From: JBEKUY01 sp049514555
GTDB lineage: Bacteria; Acidobacteriota; Terriglobia; Acidiferrales; UBA7541
DNA length: 64,000 nucleotides
Assembly: GCA_049514555.1 (NCBI GenBank)
Contig: JBEKUY010000001.1
Location: forward strand, 372,001-436,000
Direction of reading: 5' to 3'
Below the pieces are notes generated by a model. It made no database searches and was not told the DNA's origin. It saw nothing but the letters and a program-made list of their open reading frames with translations. Both the position numbers and the translations under genes were made by a program. Positions 51,440 to 61,058 of the stretch are shown one piece after another (positions within the stretch are counted from its first letter, which is position 1; every line of letters begins with the position of its first letter).

Positions 51440-54400
51440 TTACGGCCGAAGGCCGAGCAATACTTCTTTCAGCCCCTCAAAAGGAGACTCCGCTTCCCAC
51501 TGAAGCCACAGAGTGCCACTCGGGTCGAACCGCACGCCGTCTCCCTTTCGGACCAGAGCCACCAGCTTGGATGGTTCCAGGGGCGTTTCGGGATGGAACC
51601 GGACCGCGACTTGGGAGCCCTGCCGCTCCAACGAGGCAACCAGCAGACGCTCGCAGAGTGATTTCAGAACTGCATAGTCGAGCAGGTTCGTGACCGGCGG
51701 AGGCAACGGCCCAAACCGATCGGTCAATTCCTGGCGGACGTCTTCTTTCTCACTTTCAGACTGGATCGCCGCGATGCGCTTATAGGTCCGCAGGCGCAGG
51801 CTCTCGCTGGTGACGTAGTCGGCAGGAATGCGGATATCCAGTCCCAGGTTCAGCGAGCAGCGCAACTCGGCCGCGGGAGCCTCGCCTTTCAAGGCCGCCA
51901 CGCTCCGCTCCAACATCTGGCAGTAAAGATCGAACCCGACGGCATTGATGTGCCCGTGCTGTTGCCGCCCCAGGAGATTTCCAGCGCCGCGCAATTCCAG
52001 GTCCAGGGCGGCAACCCGGAATCCCGAGCCCAGTTCGCTGAATTCCTTGAGAGCGGCCAACCGGCGCCGGGCCAGCGGAGAAAGCGACCGCTCCGGTGGA
52101 ACGAGCAAGTAGGCGTAGGCGCGCTGGTTGGAGCGCCCTACCCTTCCGCGCAGTTGATAGAGCTCCGCCAGGCCGAAGCGGTCCGCCCGATTGATCAGAA
52201 TGGTGTTGGCCCGCGGGATGTCCAGACCGTTCTCCACAATGGTCGTGGCGACCAGGACGTCGGCTTCGTCGCGGATGAACTTCAGCATCACCCGTTCGAG
52301 CTCCTTTTCGCTCATCTGGCCGTGGCCGACAACGACACGCGCGCGCGGCACCAGCTTTTGCACCAGCGTGGCAACCGAGTAGATGGATTCGACGCGGTTG
52401 TGGATGAAATAGACCTGCCCCTGGCGCGCCAATTCCTCTTCCAGGGCCCGCCGCACCAGATCTTCACGGAAGGGCGCGACCACCGTTTGAATGGCCAGGC
52501 GGTCCTTGGGCGGCGTCTCGATCACGGACATGTCTCTCAGTCCTACCAAGGACATGTTCAAGGTCCTCGGGATGGGCGTCGCCGACAGAGCCAAGGCGTC
52601 CACCTCCTTGCGCAGTTCCTTGAGCCGCTCCTTGTGGGCCACGCCGAAGCGCTGCTCCTCGTCCACAATCAGGAGGCCCAGGTCTTGAAAGCGCACGTCC
52701 TTGGAAAGAAGGCGGTGGGTCCCGATCACGACGTCCACCTTCCCCGCCTCGAGGGCGGCCAGCACGCTCTTTTGCTCGCGGGGAGTGCGGAAGCGGCTGA
52801 GCATCTCGATGCTCATGGGAAACGCGGCAAACCTGCGCCGGAAAGTCTCGAAGTGCTGGAAGGCCAGCACCGTCGTGGGCGCCAGAAGAACGACCTGCTT
52901 CCCTTCCGAGATGGCTTTGAATGCCGCGCGCATGGCCACTTCCGTCTTTCCGTATCCGACGTCGCCGCAGAGAAGGCGATCCATCGGCTCCGCCCGTTCC
53001 ATGTCGCGCTTGACGTCGGCGATGGCCGTCTCCTGGTCGGGAGTCTCCTCGAATTCAAAGGCATCCTCGAATTCGCGTTGCCAGGGCGTATCTGCGGAAA
53101 AGGCGAAGCCGGCCAGCGTTTTCCGCTGGGCGTAGAGGCGGAGAAGCTGGTCCGCCATCTCTTCGAGCGACTTCCGCACTCGCGCTTTGCGCGCCACCCA
53201 GGCAGTTCCGCCCAAGCGGTCGAGGGCCGGCGCGGCACCTTCGACGGCGCGATAGCTCTGGACCAAGTCCATGCGTTCGAGTGGAACGTACAGGCGCGCA
53301 TCGTCGGCGTAGCGCAACTGCATGAATTCGCTGCGCCGGCCTTCGGTTTCGAGCGAGCGAAGCCCTTCGAACTGTCCGATTCCGTGATCCACGTGGACCA
53401 CGAAGTCCCCGGTCTTCACTTCAGAAAAATCACTGAAGAATCCTGCCGTCCTCGGTTTGTGGGGAACCGCCTCGCTCGGCTTCTCGACAGTGAAGACATC
53501 CCCATGACCGTAGATCGAGACGCCGGATTCGGGGAACACGACTCCGTCCGCCAAGGGCGCGCGCACCAGCACCGCGGCCGCCACGGCGCTGGTCTCAGAA
53601 CCTTCCGCCAAGACCGAGCGCGGTCCACTGGCTTCGCTCTCGCCCAGCCGATACGGCACTTCGTACTCCCGGCACAGATCCGCCAGTCGCTCGAGTTCGC
53701 CGGCGCTCGCCGCGGCCACCATCACGTTCCGCCCCGCGCCTGCTTCCGCCTTCAATTCGCTGAGAAAAGCCACAACGTTGCCGTGATAACGAGTACTGGG
53801 TTGCGTGGGCATTTCAAAGCGAGCGCCAGCATCGGTCGAGAGCGACAGTTGCTGAAGGGCGAGTTGCGGACACCGCGCCGCTCTTTCGCTCCATTGGGCC
53901 AAGGACCAGAAGAAAGTTCCTGCCGTTGCGCCGCTCATCTCGGCCGTTCTTGCCGAAAGCTCATCATTTCTCCGCGCGGACTTTTCCGCCGCTTCCAGGA
54001 GGGCGTCTCTTTCATCCCAGACCAGGACCGAACGCTCCGCAGGACCCGCTAATTCCAGAAAAGCCGCCTCGCGCGGTTGATGGCCGGCTGCGAGAGCCTC
54101 GCCGCTCGCCGGGACAACATCGAAGGCCCAGGGGCCTGATCCCGAGGACTCCGTGAGGGGCAGCAGCACCGCACGCACCAGAGGAGCTACCGAACGCTGC
54201 GTCCGCGGGTCAAACTCTCGCAGCGAATCGATCGTGTCGCCGAGCAATTCGATTCGGACCGGGCGCAGCGCCTCAGGCGAAAATGCATCCACGATTCCAC
54301 CCCGCACGGCAAATTGCCCGGGCAACTCCACCATCTCAGCCCGCTCATATCCGACGCCGGCGAGATGGCGCGCCAGATCCTCGAGCGCGATCTCTTGGTC

Positions 54401-54862
54401 GGGCTCCAAGACGCAGGCAAGCTCCGCATATTCCTCGCTGCTGTGATAACGCCAGAACGCAGCGCCCAAGGAAACGACAACCACCGCGAGTTGTCCTTTC
54501 GCCAGGCGATAAAGCGTCACGGCACGCCTTTCGAGTATTTCAGGGTGCGGCGAAAGGCCCTGGCCAGGCGGGACGTCGAACTCGGGAAGGATTCCCACAT
54601 CCGCCGGGCGCCCACCCAGAGCGGAATAGAAAAACCTCAGCGGTTCAAACACCACCTCAGCGCGTCGATTGGATTCGACGAGAAGGAACAGGGGCCGCCG
54701 CAGCTCGAAGCCGATGCATGCGGCAACCAGAGCCTTGGCCGTGTCCTGGAGGCCGGAAAGCGACGCGACGGGCTGGCCCCGGCGCAACGCGTCGAGCGCA
54801 CCCTCCATCGCGGAATGCCTCAGCGGCTTCGCCAGTAACTCGCTGACAACGGGAAGGATCAT
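51440..54862 (-). CDS. mfd: Mfd, transcription-repair coupling factor
   Basis: The 1,140-residue protein has a UvrB-homology N-terminal module (about 40-350), the RNA-polymerase-interacting domain (LRYADDARLYVPLERMDLVQSY), a RecG-like helicase core with LLCGDVGYGKTEVAM (Walker A) and VDEEQRFG, motif VI QLRGRVGRSNQRAYAYLL and a C-terminal TRCF domain. It removes stalled RNA polymerase and recruits UvrA. ATG 54862 gives the normal length. Confidence 0.95.
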   Translation of the reverse strand: MILPVVSELLAKPLRHSAMEGALDALRRGQPVASLSGLQDTAKALVAACIGFELRRPLFLLVESNRRAEVVFEPLRFFYSALGGRPADVGILPEFDVPPGQGLSPHPEILERRAVTLYRLAKGQLAVVVVSLGAAFWRYHSSEEYAELACVLEPDQEIALEDLARHLAGVGYERAEMVELPGQFAVRGGIVDAFSPEALRPVRIELLGDTIDSLREFDPRTQRSVAPLVRAVLLPLTESSGSGPWAFDVVPASGEALAAGHQPREAAFLELAGPAERSVLVWDERDALLEAAEKSARRNDELSARTAEMSGATAGTFFWSLAQWSERAARCPQLALQQLSLSTDAGARFEMPTQPSTRYHGNVVAFLSELKAEAGAGRNVMVAAASAGELERLADLCREYEVPYRLGESEASGPRSVLAEGSETSAVAAAVLVRAPLADGVVFPESGVSIYGHGDVFTVEKPSEAVPHKPRTAGFFSDFSEVKTGDFVVHVDHGIGQFEGLRSLETEGRRSEFMQLRYADDARLYVPLERMDLVQSYRAVEGAAPALDRLGGTAWVARKARVRKSLEEMADQLLRLYAQRKTLAGFAFSADTPWQREFEDAFEFEETPDQETAIADVKRDMERAEPMDRLLCGDVGYGKTEVAMRAAFKAISEGKQVVLLAPTTVLAFQHFETFRRRFAAFPMSIEMLSRFRTPREQKSVLAALEAGKVDVVIGTHRLLSKDVRFQDLGLLIVDEEQRFGVAHKERLKELRKEVDALALSATPIPRTLNMSLVGLRDMSVIETPPKDRLAIQTVVAPFREDLVRRALEEELARQGQVYFIHNRVESIYSVATLVQKLVPRARVVVGHGQMSEKELERVMLKFIRDEADVLVATTIVENGLDIPRANTILINRADRFGLAELYQLRGRVGRSNQRAYAYLLVPPERSLSPLARRRLAALKEFSELGSGFRVAALDLELRGAGNLLGRQQHGHINAVGFDLYCQMLERSVAALKGEAPAAELRCSLNLGLDIRIPADYVTSESLRLRTYKRIAAIQSESEKEDVRQELTDRFGPLPPPVTNLLDYAVLKSLCERLLVASLERQGSQVAVRFHPETPLEPSKLVALVRKGDGVRFDPSGTLWLQWEAESPFEGLKEVLLGLRP

Positions 54863-54863
54863 T

Positions 54864-55379
54864 TCATTTTGAAGAAGAATCGTGCCCGCGCGACTCGCGT
54901 ATCTTGTCCAGGATTTGGCTGGAGGAGTACCCGTCGACAACAGGAATGGAAACGACCCGTCCTCCGGCGGCCTCCACCTCCTCGCGGCCGACAACTTCTT
55001 CCTTCGACCAGTCGCCGCCTTTCACGAGCACGTCCGGAAGCAGGCTGGCAATCAGGTTCCGCGGCGTGGGTTCATCGAAGATCACCACCGCGTCAACGCT
55101 TTCGAGGGCCGCGAGGATTTCGGCGCGTTCCTGCTGGGGAATCACCGGCCGCTCGCCTCCCTTTAGCCGACGCACGCTGGCGTCGCTATTGATGGCCACG
55201 ACGAGAAAATCTCCCAGCTTGCGCGCTTCTTCCAAACACCGGAGGTGGCCCGGATGCAAGAGGTCGAAACAGCCGTTCGTAAAGACAACCCGCCGCCCGG
55301 CTCGCTGATGCCCGGCGAGAAGCAGATTCAATTCCTCTCGTTCAAACACGCGGCCCACGGTGGCTCCCTCGTCCGGCAA
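54864..55379 (-). CDS. Heptose-1-phosphate adenylyltransferase (HldE C-terminal type)
   Basis: The 171-residue nucleotidyltransferase carries VVFTNGCFDLLHPGHLRCLEEARKLGDFLVVAINSD (HxGH) and PDVLVKGGDWSKEEVVG, as in RfaE2/HldE. It makes ADP-heptose for LPS core or capsule. The start is uncertain (TTG 55379; GTG 55358 and 55349 are alternatives). Only 1 bp separates its stop from the mfd start. Confidence 0.88.
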   Translation of the reverse strand: MPDEGATVGRVFEREELNLLLAGHQRAGRRVVFTNGCFDLLHPGHLRCLEEARKLGDFLVVAINSDASVRRLKGGERPVIPQQERAEILAALESVDAVVIFDEPTPRNLIASLLPDVLVKGGDWSKEEVVGREEVEAAGGRVVSIPVVDGYSSSQILDKIRESRGHDSSSK

Positions 55380-55590
55380 TCGATTGCCGCCGCTTTGTTC
55401 GCAATTTCATCTTATCACGCGCAATCCGGAAGGCGTGGAGATGCAAAGAGGGACACACCGCGGGCCTTCCGTTACAGCCGGCGCACGCACCGGTGTTATA
55501 CTTTGGCGGTGAAATTCAGGGCTGAATTGGCCTCCGATTCGTTCCCCTTCGTGGCAATCGTGGCATCGATCGTGGCGCGCGACTGACGGC

Positions 55591-56742
55591 ATGGCGCACA
55601 TAACCATCATTGGCGGCGGACCTGCCGGCTCGACCTGCGGCGAACAACTCGCCCGCGCCGGGCACTCCGTCAAGATTTTCGATGAGCACTTGGCGTGGGA
55701 GAAACCGTGCGGCGGCGGGCTCACCCATAAGGCGATTCAAGCCTACCCCTTTCTTCTCAGCGATCCCCGGCCCAAGAAGCTGGTTCACGCCGTCGAACTG
55801 ATCAGCAGCAAGGGCCAGCGCGTCGTGCTGAAGATGAACAAGCCGATCGTCATCTACTCGCGCCGGGATCTCAACGGGCTGCTTCTCGACCGAGCCGCCG
55901 GGGCAGGATGCGAGGTCGTGCAATCCCACGTGGCCGGAGTGGAGGCCGAGAGCCGGCGGCCGCGGGTTCTGATCTCCGGGAACTGGCTGGAATCGGATTT
56001 CGTGGTGCTGGCGGCCGGAGCTCGCAACCGCATGCTTCCGGAAACACCGCCGCTCGAGCCGGAAGAACTGGAAATGACGCTCGGTTATTTTGTTCCGGTG
56101 CAGGCGGACACCATCAAGGTGAAGTTCCTGCCGAAGTTCGAAGGTTACATCTGGATGTTCCCGCGCAGCGACCACGTGTCGGTGGGCATTTGCGGAAGCA
56201 TGGCCACCCACACCAGCCAGGAACTCCGTGACCACCTTCACGCCTTCATGATGGAAGAAGGAATTGGCACGGACGGCGGGCGCTTCTACAGCCACGTACT
56301 TCCCTCCCCCAAGGCTTGGACCCTCTTGAAGCGGCGAGTGGTCGGCAAGAACTGGGCGCTGGTTGGAGACGCGGCCGCGTGGGTGGATCCCCTGACCGGC
56401 GAGGGTCTGTACTACGCGATGCGCTCGGGCGAACTGCTCGGCAGGTCGGTGGCCGACGGCCATCCGGAGAGTTATCCGGAACGCATCCGGCAGGCGTTCT
56501 CCGCCGAACTCGAATTCGCCGCCCAGATCGTGCAACGGTTCTATCGCGGCACGTTCATCGGGGAAGCCGTAACCACTCGCATGATCCAATTCATGCGGCG
56601 CAGCCCGACATTCCGCCAGTTGATGGCCGACCTATTCAGCGGCGAGCAGAGCTACAGCGGTCTGAAACGGCGTGTCTGGCGCCAGTTGGGCATGACGGTG
56701 ACTGAGATTCTGGCAAGCCTGCTCAGATTTGAAGAAGCTTAA
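55591..56742 (+). CDS. Geranylgeranyl-reductase-family flavoprotein
   Basis: The 383-residue FAD enzyme has ITIIGGGPAGSTCGEQLARAGHSVKIFDEHLAWEKPCGGGL (dinucleotide loop plus the PCGGG motif of GGR) and GDAAAWVDPLTGEGLYYAMRSG. The family reduces isoprenoid chains or acts on related lipids and quinones. The substrate is unknown, and no chlorophyll or archaeal-lipid genes are near. Confidence 0.87.
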   Translation: MAHITIIGGGPAGSTCGEQLARAGHSVKIFDEHLAWEKPCGGGLTHKAIQAYPFLLSDPRPKKLVHAVELISSKGQRVVLKMNKPIVIYSRRDLNGLLLDRAAGAGCEVVQSHVAGVEAESRRPRVLISGNWLESDFVVLAAGARNRMLPETPPLEPEELEMTLGYFVPVQADTIKVKFLPKFEGYIWMFPRSDHVSVGICGSMATHTSQELRDHLHAFMMEEGIGTDGGRFYSHVLPSPKAWTLLKRRVVGKNWALVGDAAAWVDPLTGEGLYYAMRSGELLGRSVADGHPESYPERIRQAFSAELEFAAQIVQRFYRGTFIGEAVTTRMIQFMRRSPTFRQLMADLFSGEQSYSGLKRRVWRQLGMTVTEILASLLRFEEA

Positions 56743-56821
56743 CGGACCCTGGGGCCGGTGGGGATGACAAGGACAACCCCGCAACGGGCCGGTCTTTCGA
56801 CGCAGATCCTGTGGTCTTCCT

Positions 56822-57238
56822 TCAGATTGTCGGCCGCCGCGGCAGAGGTTTGCGCGCAGGCAGGGGAAGCAGGCTGGCCATCTTCCGGATCATTGCGAGC
56901 ACGAGCCGCTTGTCTCCGTCCGACAGGCTTGCACTGTACCTCTTGATTTCGGCTAGGAAGCGAATCTCATCCTCGGAAAGCTCGCCGAGCATCTTTTGTG
57001 TGTCGCGGTCACGGGGCGTCTCCGTCCCCGGAAAGAAATCAGCCAAGCTGATCTCCATGGCCTCGGCGATCTTCGCCAGAGTCTCCAGAGACGGCACTGT
57101 GTGCCCGTTTTCTACGCGAGAGAGATAGCAGCGCAACAGACCCGTGCGCCTCTCGATATCCCCTTGTGAAAGACCGCGCTGGCCGCGGTAGGAACGAATC
57201 ACTTCGCCGATGTTGACCTTGGGCTTTTCTTTGGGCAC
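56822..57238 (-). CDS. XRE-family transcriptional regulator
   Basis: The 138-residue protein has a Cro/C1-type helix-turn-helix at about 8-65 (IGEVIRSYRGQRGLSQGDIERRTGLLRCYLSRVENGHTVPSLETLAKIAEAM). The C-terminal part is helical with a basic, Pro-rich end. Such regulators are widespread in this phylum; the target is unknown. It converges on the flavoprotein gene. Confidence 0.88.
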   Translation of the reverse strand: MPKEKPKVNIGEVIRSYRGQRGLSQGDIERRTGLLRCYLSRVENGHTVPSLETLAKIAEAMEISLADFFPGTETPRDRDTQKMLGELSEDEIRFLAEIKRYSASLSDGDKRLVLAMIRKMASLLPLPARKPLPRRPTI

Positions 57239-57350
57239 GTCACCCCCCGAATCGGCCGTATCTTATGCAGCAATACGACGATACGCAAGGGGCATGTTGG
57301 GCCCGAGGGCTCCTAGGAGGCAACACTGTGCGCGATGGGGCGGAAGCAAG

Positions 57351-58205
57351 TCACTGCCCGAGGTCGATGCTCACCGGTTGCACGAGCTGAAACTGCAGCA
57401 GCGTCTCGCTGGGCACTTTGACCTGTTCGCCATGGGTGACGATCTGCACGGTGCCGCCGGCTGCGGCGCCGACGGTCGAGCCGATGGCCGCGCCCTTTCC
57501 GCCGCCTGCGATGGCGCCAATGATTGCACCTACAACCGCTCCACCGCCCACTTTCTTGGCAGTGTCTTCGCCGCGGCCCTTGCCCTTTAGCTGGTACTCG
57601 CCGGTGAGCAGCGGGTAGGTGCGCCCATTGATCACGAGCTCAGTCAGCTCCAGCTTCAGTTCCGAACCGCCTTTGATGTGTCCGGCTTGCTCCGCCTCCG
57701 ACAGGCGTCCATACACGTCCGTTCCCTTTCGGGCCACGAGGATGTTGTCCGCGTAGAGGTCCGTTTCGAGACTGGCATGGAAGCGATCGCCGACGTGGTT
57801 CTTTGAGGAGTCAACACTATCGATCATGCGCACGAGTATCGCCGATCCGGGCTGCAAGGTGACTTGCGCCGGAGTGGATTGCGCAACAGGCGCCGGCGCG
57901 GGAGCAGGCGCGTAGGATGAATCGGGAGCGGGAGCAGGAGCAGGAGCAGGCGCAGGCGCCGCGGCGGGCGGCTGTGAAGCCGCTGCGTAACCGCCGGTGA
58001 ACGTCAACGCAACGATTTGCGTCACCGAAAACGTTTGGACTTGGCCGTCCACATCGAAGCGCACGAGGGCCTGCGTGCCGCCCAAGTACTTCCCTTGCAG
58101 GACGCGGCCATCCTTCAATTCCAGCGTGTCCGCGAATACGGCCAGCGGAGCCAGCAAAAGCATCGTTCCTGCAACGAGCAGGGCCCTCAGTGAAGTCCTT
58201 CGCAT
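57351..58205 (-). CDS. Secreted protein with Ala-Pro repeats and glycine zipper
   Basis: The 284-residue protein has a signal peptide (about 1-25), a short domain with LELKDGRVLQGKYLGGTQALVRFDV, an Ala-Pro-rich linker (about 80-115), a beta domain reminiscent of TrbI-like folds (GSAILVRMIDSVDSSKNHVGDRFHASL) and a glycine-zipper membrane segment (GGGAVVGAIIGAIAGGGKGAAIGSTVGAAAGG). It is probably an envelope protein. The role is unknown. Confidence 0.75.
   Translation of the reverse strand: MRRTSLRALLVAGTMLLLAPLAVFADTLELKDGRVLQGKYLGGTQALVRFDVDGQVQTFSVTQIVALTFTGGYAAASQPPAAAPAPAPAPAPAPDSSYAPAPAPAPVAQSTPAQVTLQPGSAILVRMIDSVDSSKNHVGDRFHASLETDLYADNILVARKGTDVYGRLSEAEQAGHIKGGSELKLELTELVINGRTYPLLTGEYQLKGKGRGEDTAKKVGGGAVVGAIIGAIAGGGKGAAIGSTVGAAAGGTVQIVTHGEQVKVPSETLLQFQLVQPVSIDLGQ
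57890..57965 (-). repeat. Low-complexity Ala-Pro coding repeat
   Basis: The run encodes alternating Ala-Pro in the linker of the preceding gene (GCGGGAGCAGGAGCAGGA-like units). Such repeats can vary in copy number by slippage. Confidence 0.7.
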
Positions 58206-58353
58206 CTCGTGCCTCCATATTGAAACCTGGCTCTCGTTCATTTCCAGCCCGACCGGACAGCCAAGTTTTCCCCAAGCCCGCGATACTGTTGATTAGAACC
58301 CTGCAAACTCTCGGAGGTTGCTAGGCGCAACCCCTAGTACGCGGGTCCGACGG

Positions 58354-58701
58354 TCATTGCGGCGGGCGAAGCGTTGACAGGTCGCTGCTGAATTCAGGTC
58401 CTGTCAGGTCAAAGTCGTCGCCACGCAGCACAATTCGGAATTTGCCAGTACGCTCGCCGCCACCGGAAGGCTCAAACTGGAACGCCGGGCCTCCACGAAC
58501 GATTCCCTCCGTCACGACGCACGGTCCGAATACTTCGAAGACGTAATTCCAGCGTGTATTCTGGACATGTCCGTCTCGGATTGCCTGCAGCCGCAGTTTG
58601 TCTTTCTCTCTTTCAAACAGTTTGGCGAAGCCCTCATCATCAGGTCTCGGGTTGGGCAATGATCTCCACTGACCGGCAGGGACGATAATCGGGTAAGCCA
58701 T
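58354..58701 (-). CDS. Small protein of unknown function
   Basis: I do not recognise this 115-residue soluble protein (MAYPIIVPAGQWRSLPNP..., VFEVFGPCVVTEGIVRGGPAFQFEPSGG). GGGGAGAG lies 6 nt before the ATG. It sits 20 bp downstream of the tRNA-Leu gene on the same strand, so it may share its transcript. The composition looks like core DNA. Confidence 0.6.
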   Translation of the reverse strand: MAYPIIVPAGQWRSLPNPRPDDEGFAKLFEREKDKLRLQAIRDGHVQNTRWNYVFEVFGPCVVTEGIVRGGPAFQFEPSGGGERTGKFRIVLRGDDFDLTGPEFSSDLSTLRPPQ

Positions 58702-58720
58702 GGATACTCTCCCCTAGAAA

Positions 58721-58808
58721 TGGTGCCGGAGGAGGGAGTTGAACCCACACGGTACTAAGTACCACGAGATTTTGAGTCTCGCGCGTCTGCCAGTTCCGCC
58801 ACTCCGGC
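58721..58808 (-). tRNA. tRNA-Leu(CAA)
   Basis: This class II tRNA has acceptor GCCGGAG/CTCCGGC, anticodon loop CTCAAAA with anticodon CAA, a long variable arm (GGTACTTAGTACC), a T-arm with GTTCAAC, and an encoded CCA. It reads UUG. Confidence 0.95.
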
Positions 58809-58819
58809 GCCGATTAGTC

Positions 58820-58848
58820 AAAATAACATGCCCCCGCTTGTCGCTCAA
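58820..58848 (-). promoter_or_regulatory. Promoter of tRNA-Leu
   Basis: The minus strand has TTGAGC, 17 bp, TATTTT, ending 12 bp before the tRNA 5' end. The spacing and AT-rich -10 fit sigma-70. Confidence 0.6.
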
Positions 58849-59026
58849 GCTTTGCTCCCGCCGTCGTGTGCCCCGCGACCGGCAGAAGAAGCGGCTTCGC
58901 GGCTGGTGAGTCATGGCTGCGGAGGACGAACCGGCGCGCCCCAGGCGGAGAGGCGGCGCAGAGGTTAATTCGTTGTGTACGAAGGACGTAGATTCTAGTG
59001 CCGCTGGTAGTTAGCGAGGGTATGTT

Positions 59027-59054
59027 CCGATTCGGAGTCCATACCGATTCGGAG
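59027..59054 (+). promoter_or_regulatory. Two CCGATTCGG operator-like repeats
   Basis: CCGATTCGGAG occurs at 59027-59037 and again at 59044-59054, 17 bp apart. The 9-bp core is a palindrome around a central T. The second copy overlaps the Shine-Dalgarno of the gene at 59063, so a bound protein could block translation or transcription. Confidence 0.5.
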
Positions 59055-59062
59055 GTGATACC

Positions 59063-59530
59063 ATGCGTCGTTTTGTTCCTATAGCACTTCTGTTGGGGCT
59101 GATTGTCGCAGTTGCCGGCCTTTCAGCCAAGGACACCCAACCGAAATACAAGACCGCGGAAGTAAAGCATCTCACCAAAGCTGATGACGTGGACCTCTCG
59201 CAGGATTACTTGAACTACGCCTACGACCATCTGCGAGAAGAGCTGCAAAAGACGAAGCTCTTTGGCGCCGTGGTCGAGGATGGCGGCACGGTTGCCGATG
59301 CCGATGCGGCAGACTCAGTAATCGTGGAATGCAAGGTCACGGACTACAGCAAAGGGCACATCACCATATCCAGTGGACACATGGAAATCACCATCTCCCG
59401 CCGCAGCGATCATACCGTTCTTCAACACCTGACGCTGAAGATCGGATGGCCGGCCCATGCTAGGGACGATTTTAAGGGAAAGTATACTGGCGCACAGGCC
59501 GCCCACGATATCAAGAAGGCGCTGGAGTAG
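59063..59530 (+). CDS. Secreted protein, possibly DUF4410-like
   Basis: The 155-residue protein has a signal peptide (about 1-22) and an alpha/beta domain: YLNYAYDHLREELQKTKLFGAVVEDGG, SVIVECKVTDYSKG and a C-terminal AAHDIKKALE. The pattern is similar to DUF4410, a family of periplasmic proteins. GGAGGTG precedes ATG 59063. The assignment is tentative. Confidence 0.68.
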   Translation: MRRFVPIALLLGLIVAVAGLSAKDTQPKYKTAEVKHLTKADDVDLSQDYLNYAYDHLREELQKTKLFGAVVEDGGTVADADAADSVIVECKVTDYSKGHITISSGHMEITISRRSDHTVLQHLTLKIGWPAHARDDFKGKYTGAQAAHDIKKALE

Positions 59531-59645
59531 GACGCACATTGGAGCAGCGGACCAACAAAGCCCCTGTTGAGTCAACGAGGAGCCCCTAGGGCGATGCTCC
59601 TGACAATTTTCGCAGGAGCGCAAAGAGTGCGCCGCCCGGTAAGAC

Positions 59646-61031
59646 TCAAGGGACGACGGGAGCGAGGCCGGAGTAGGCCGTTATGAGCTTCTGCTTGATT
59701 ACCGCAAGAGTCTCATCGCTCTTGGGAATCTTGGGATCTGGCGCGCTTACGCAGACGCGCTTCTGCGAGCCGTGGACTAGCAACGGTTCGCAGGCATCCT
59801 TTCTCAGCGTTTGCACGATCGAATCGGCGCCGTACAAGAGTTTTCCGCCCACCCAGACCATCTGCACATCCTGGAGATGAGTTTTCAGCAGGCTTTGCGT
59901 GGGGTCGGGGTCGTTCGAGGCGAGGACGGTGATGTCCGCTTTCAGCCCCTGCTTCAGCGCGCCAATCTGGGCGTCCAGCGCGAGGGCCTTGGCCGGATTG
60001 ACGGTGATCATCTTGATCCAGTCGCTCTGGGGAATGGCGTTGTGGAAGGTTTCGGAATTCACTTGGCTGGCTACGCGCAGCTCGTCGAAGAGCGTGTCGC
60101 TTCCTGAGGGATTCCAGTCCACACCGAGAGAAACGGGAACGCCGTGCTGCAAAGCCAGGGGGATGTTGGTTGTCTGGTTGTAGAGGCGAAGGTTACTTTC
60201 GGGAGACCAGATGAGCTTCGCGCCCGCCTGCCCCATCTTCTGAAACTCGGCGTCGCCAAACGCCGCGCCGTGAATGATCGCCGTGTTCGCGGTGAGGAGA
60301 TTCTTCTGCTGAAGAATCTGAAACTCCTTGAGGGATGGCGGGTCGCCTTGCACGCCTTCGGCGATGTGTACGACGAAGGATTTTGTCTTGGTCCAATCGA
60401 CTGTTTCCTTAAAGCTCGATATGTCGAGGATGTAGGTGCGGATGTAGCTGTCGGGCAAATTGAGCTGGTTTTGATTCTCTGCGTTGCGGATGAGCACGCC
60501 GACGCAGGCGCTGCCAGGCGACGTTCCCTGGATGGTCGTGACTCCGCTGAGCATGGCCTTGATCTCGCCGTACTTCACCATTTCGCAGAAGAGGGTCTTC
60601 TTGTTGTCGTCGTAGGGTTTCTTGAAGGTCTTGTAGGATTGGGCCGCCTGCCACTGCGCCCGGCGGAGATAGACCTTTGGAGGATTCCACTTGGGCAGGA
60701 AATTGTAGGCAACGTGGTTATGGGCGTCGATGAAGCCCGGGAAAACGTAGCCGTTCGTGACGGTGATTTCGGTGGCGCCTGGCGGAGCGGTGCAGGTGGC
60801 GGCGACGCAGGTGATGGTGTCGCCTTCGATGATCACTTCCCCGTTCAGCACCTGGTCCGGGTTGACGATCGTTCCTTTCAGGACAAACTTTGTTGGGTCG
60901 GTTCCGACCTGGACGGTGGTCTGCGCGCTCGCGAGCGAACAAGCAATCGCCACTAGGGCGATGAGTCTCAGCAGGATTGCCCAAGGCTTCGACGCGAGAA
61001 CCCGGCCCAAAGCGACATAAAGGCGGCTCAT
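59646..61031 (-). CDS. Secreted amidohydrolase-family enzyme
   Basis: The 461-residue protein has a signal peptide (about 1-36, ending ASAQ) and a metal-dependent TIM barrel: FIDAHNHVAYN (first metal pair), VVHIAEG, IIHGAAF and LGVDWNPSGSDTLFDE. The family includes imidazolonepropionase and cytosine deaminase types. The substrate is unknown. It lies 27 bp after the uracil-glycosylase-like gene, in an operon of three. Confidence 0.83.
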   Translation of the reverse strand: MSRLYVALGRVLASKPWAILLRLIALVAIACSLASAQTTVQVGTDPTKFVLKGTIVNPDQVLNGEVIIEGDTITCVAATCTAPPGATEITVTNGYVFPGFIDAHNHVAYNFLPKWNPPKVYLRRAQWQAAQSYKTFKKPYDDNKKTLFCEMVKYGEIKAMLSGVTTIQGTSPGSACVGVLIRNAENQNQLNLPDSYIRTYILDISSFKETVDWTKTKSFVVHIAEGVQGDPPSLKEFQILQQKNLLTANTAIIHGAAFGDAEFQKMGQAGAKLIWSPESNLRLYNQTTNIPLALQHGVPVSLGVDWNPSGSDTLFDELRVASQVNSETFHNAIPQSDWIKMITVNPAKALALDAQIGALKQGLKADITVLASNDPDPTQSLLKTHLQDVQMVWVGGKLLYGADSIVQTLRKDACEPLLVHGSQKRVCVSAPDPKIPKSDETLAVIKQKLITAYSGLAPVVP

Positions 61032-61058
61032 GGTTGTCTTCCTTTCGAGGGCTGACGC

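Noticed and set aside
51950..54052. A 700-codon open frame antisense to mfd
   Set aside because: A shadow of a firmly identified gene, with no domain signal.
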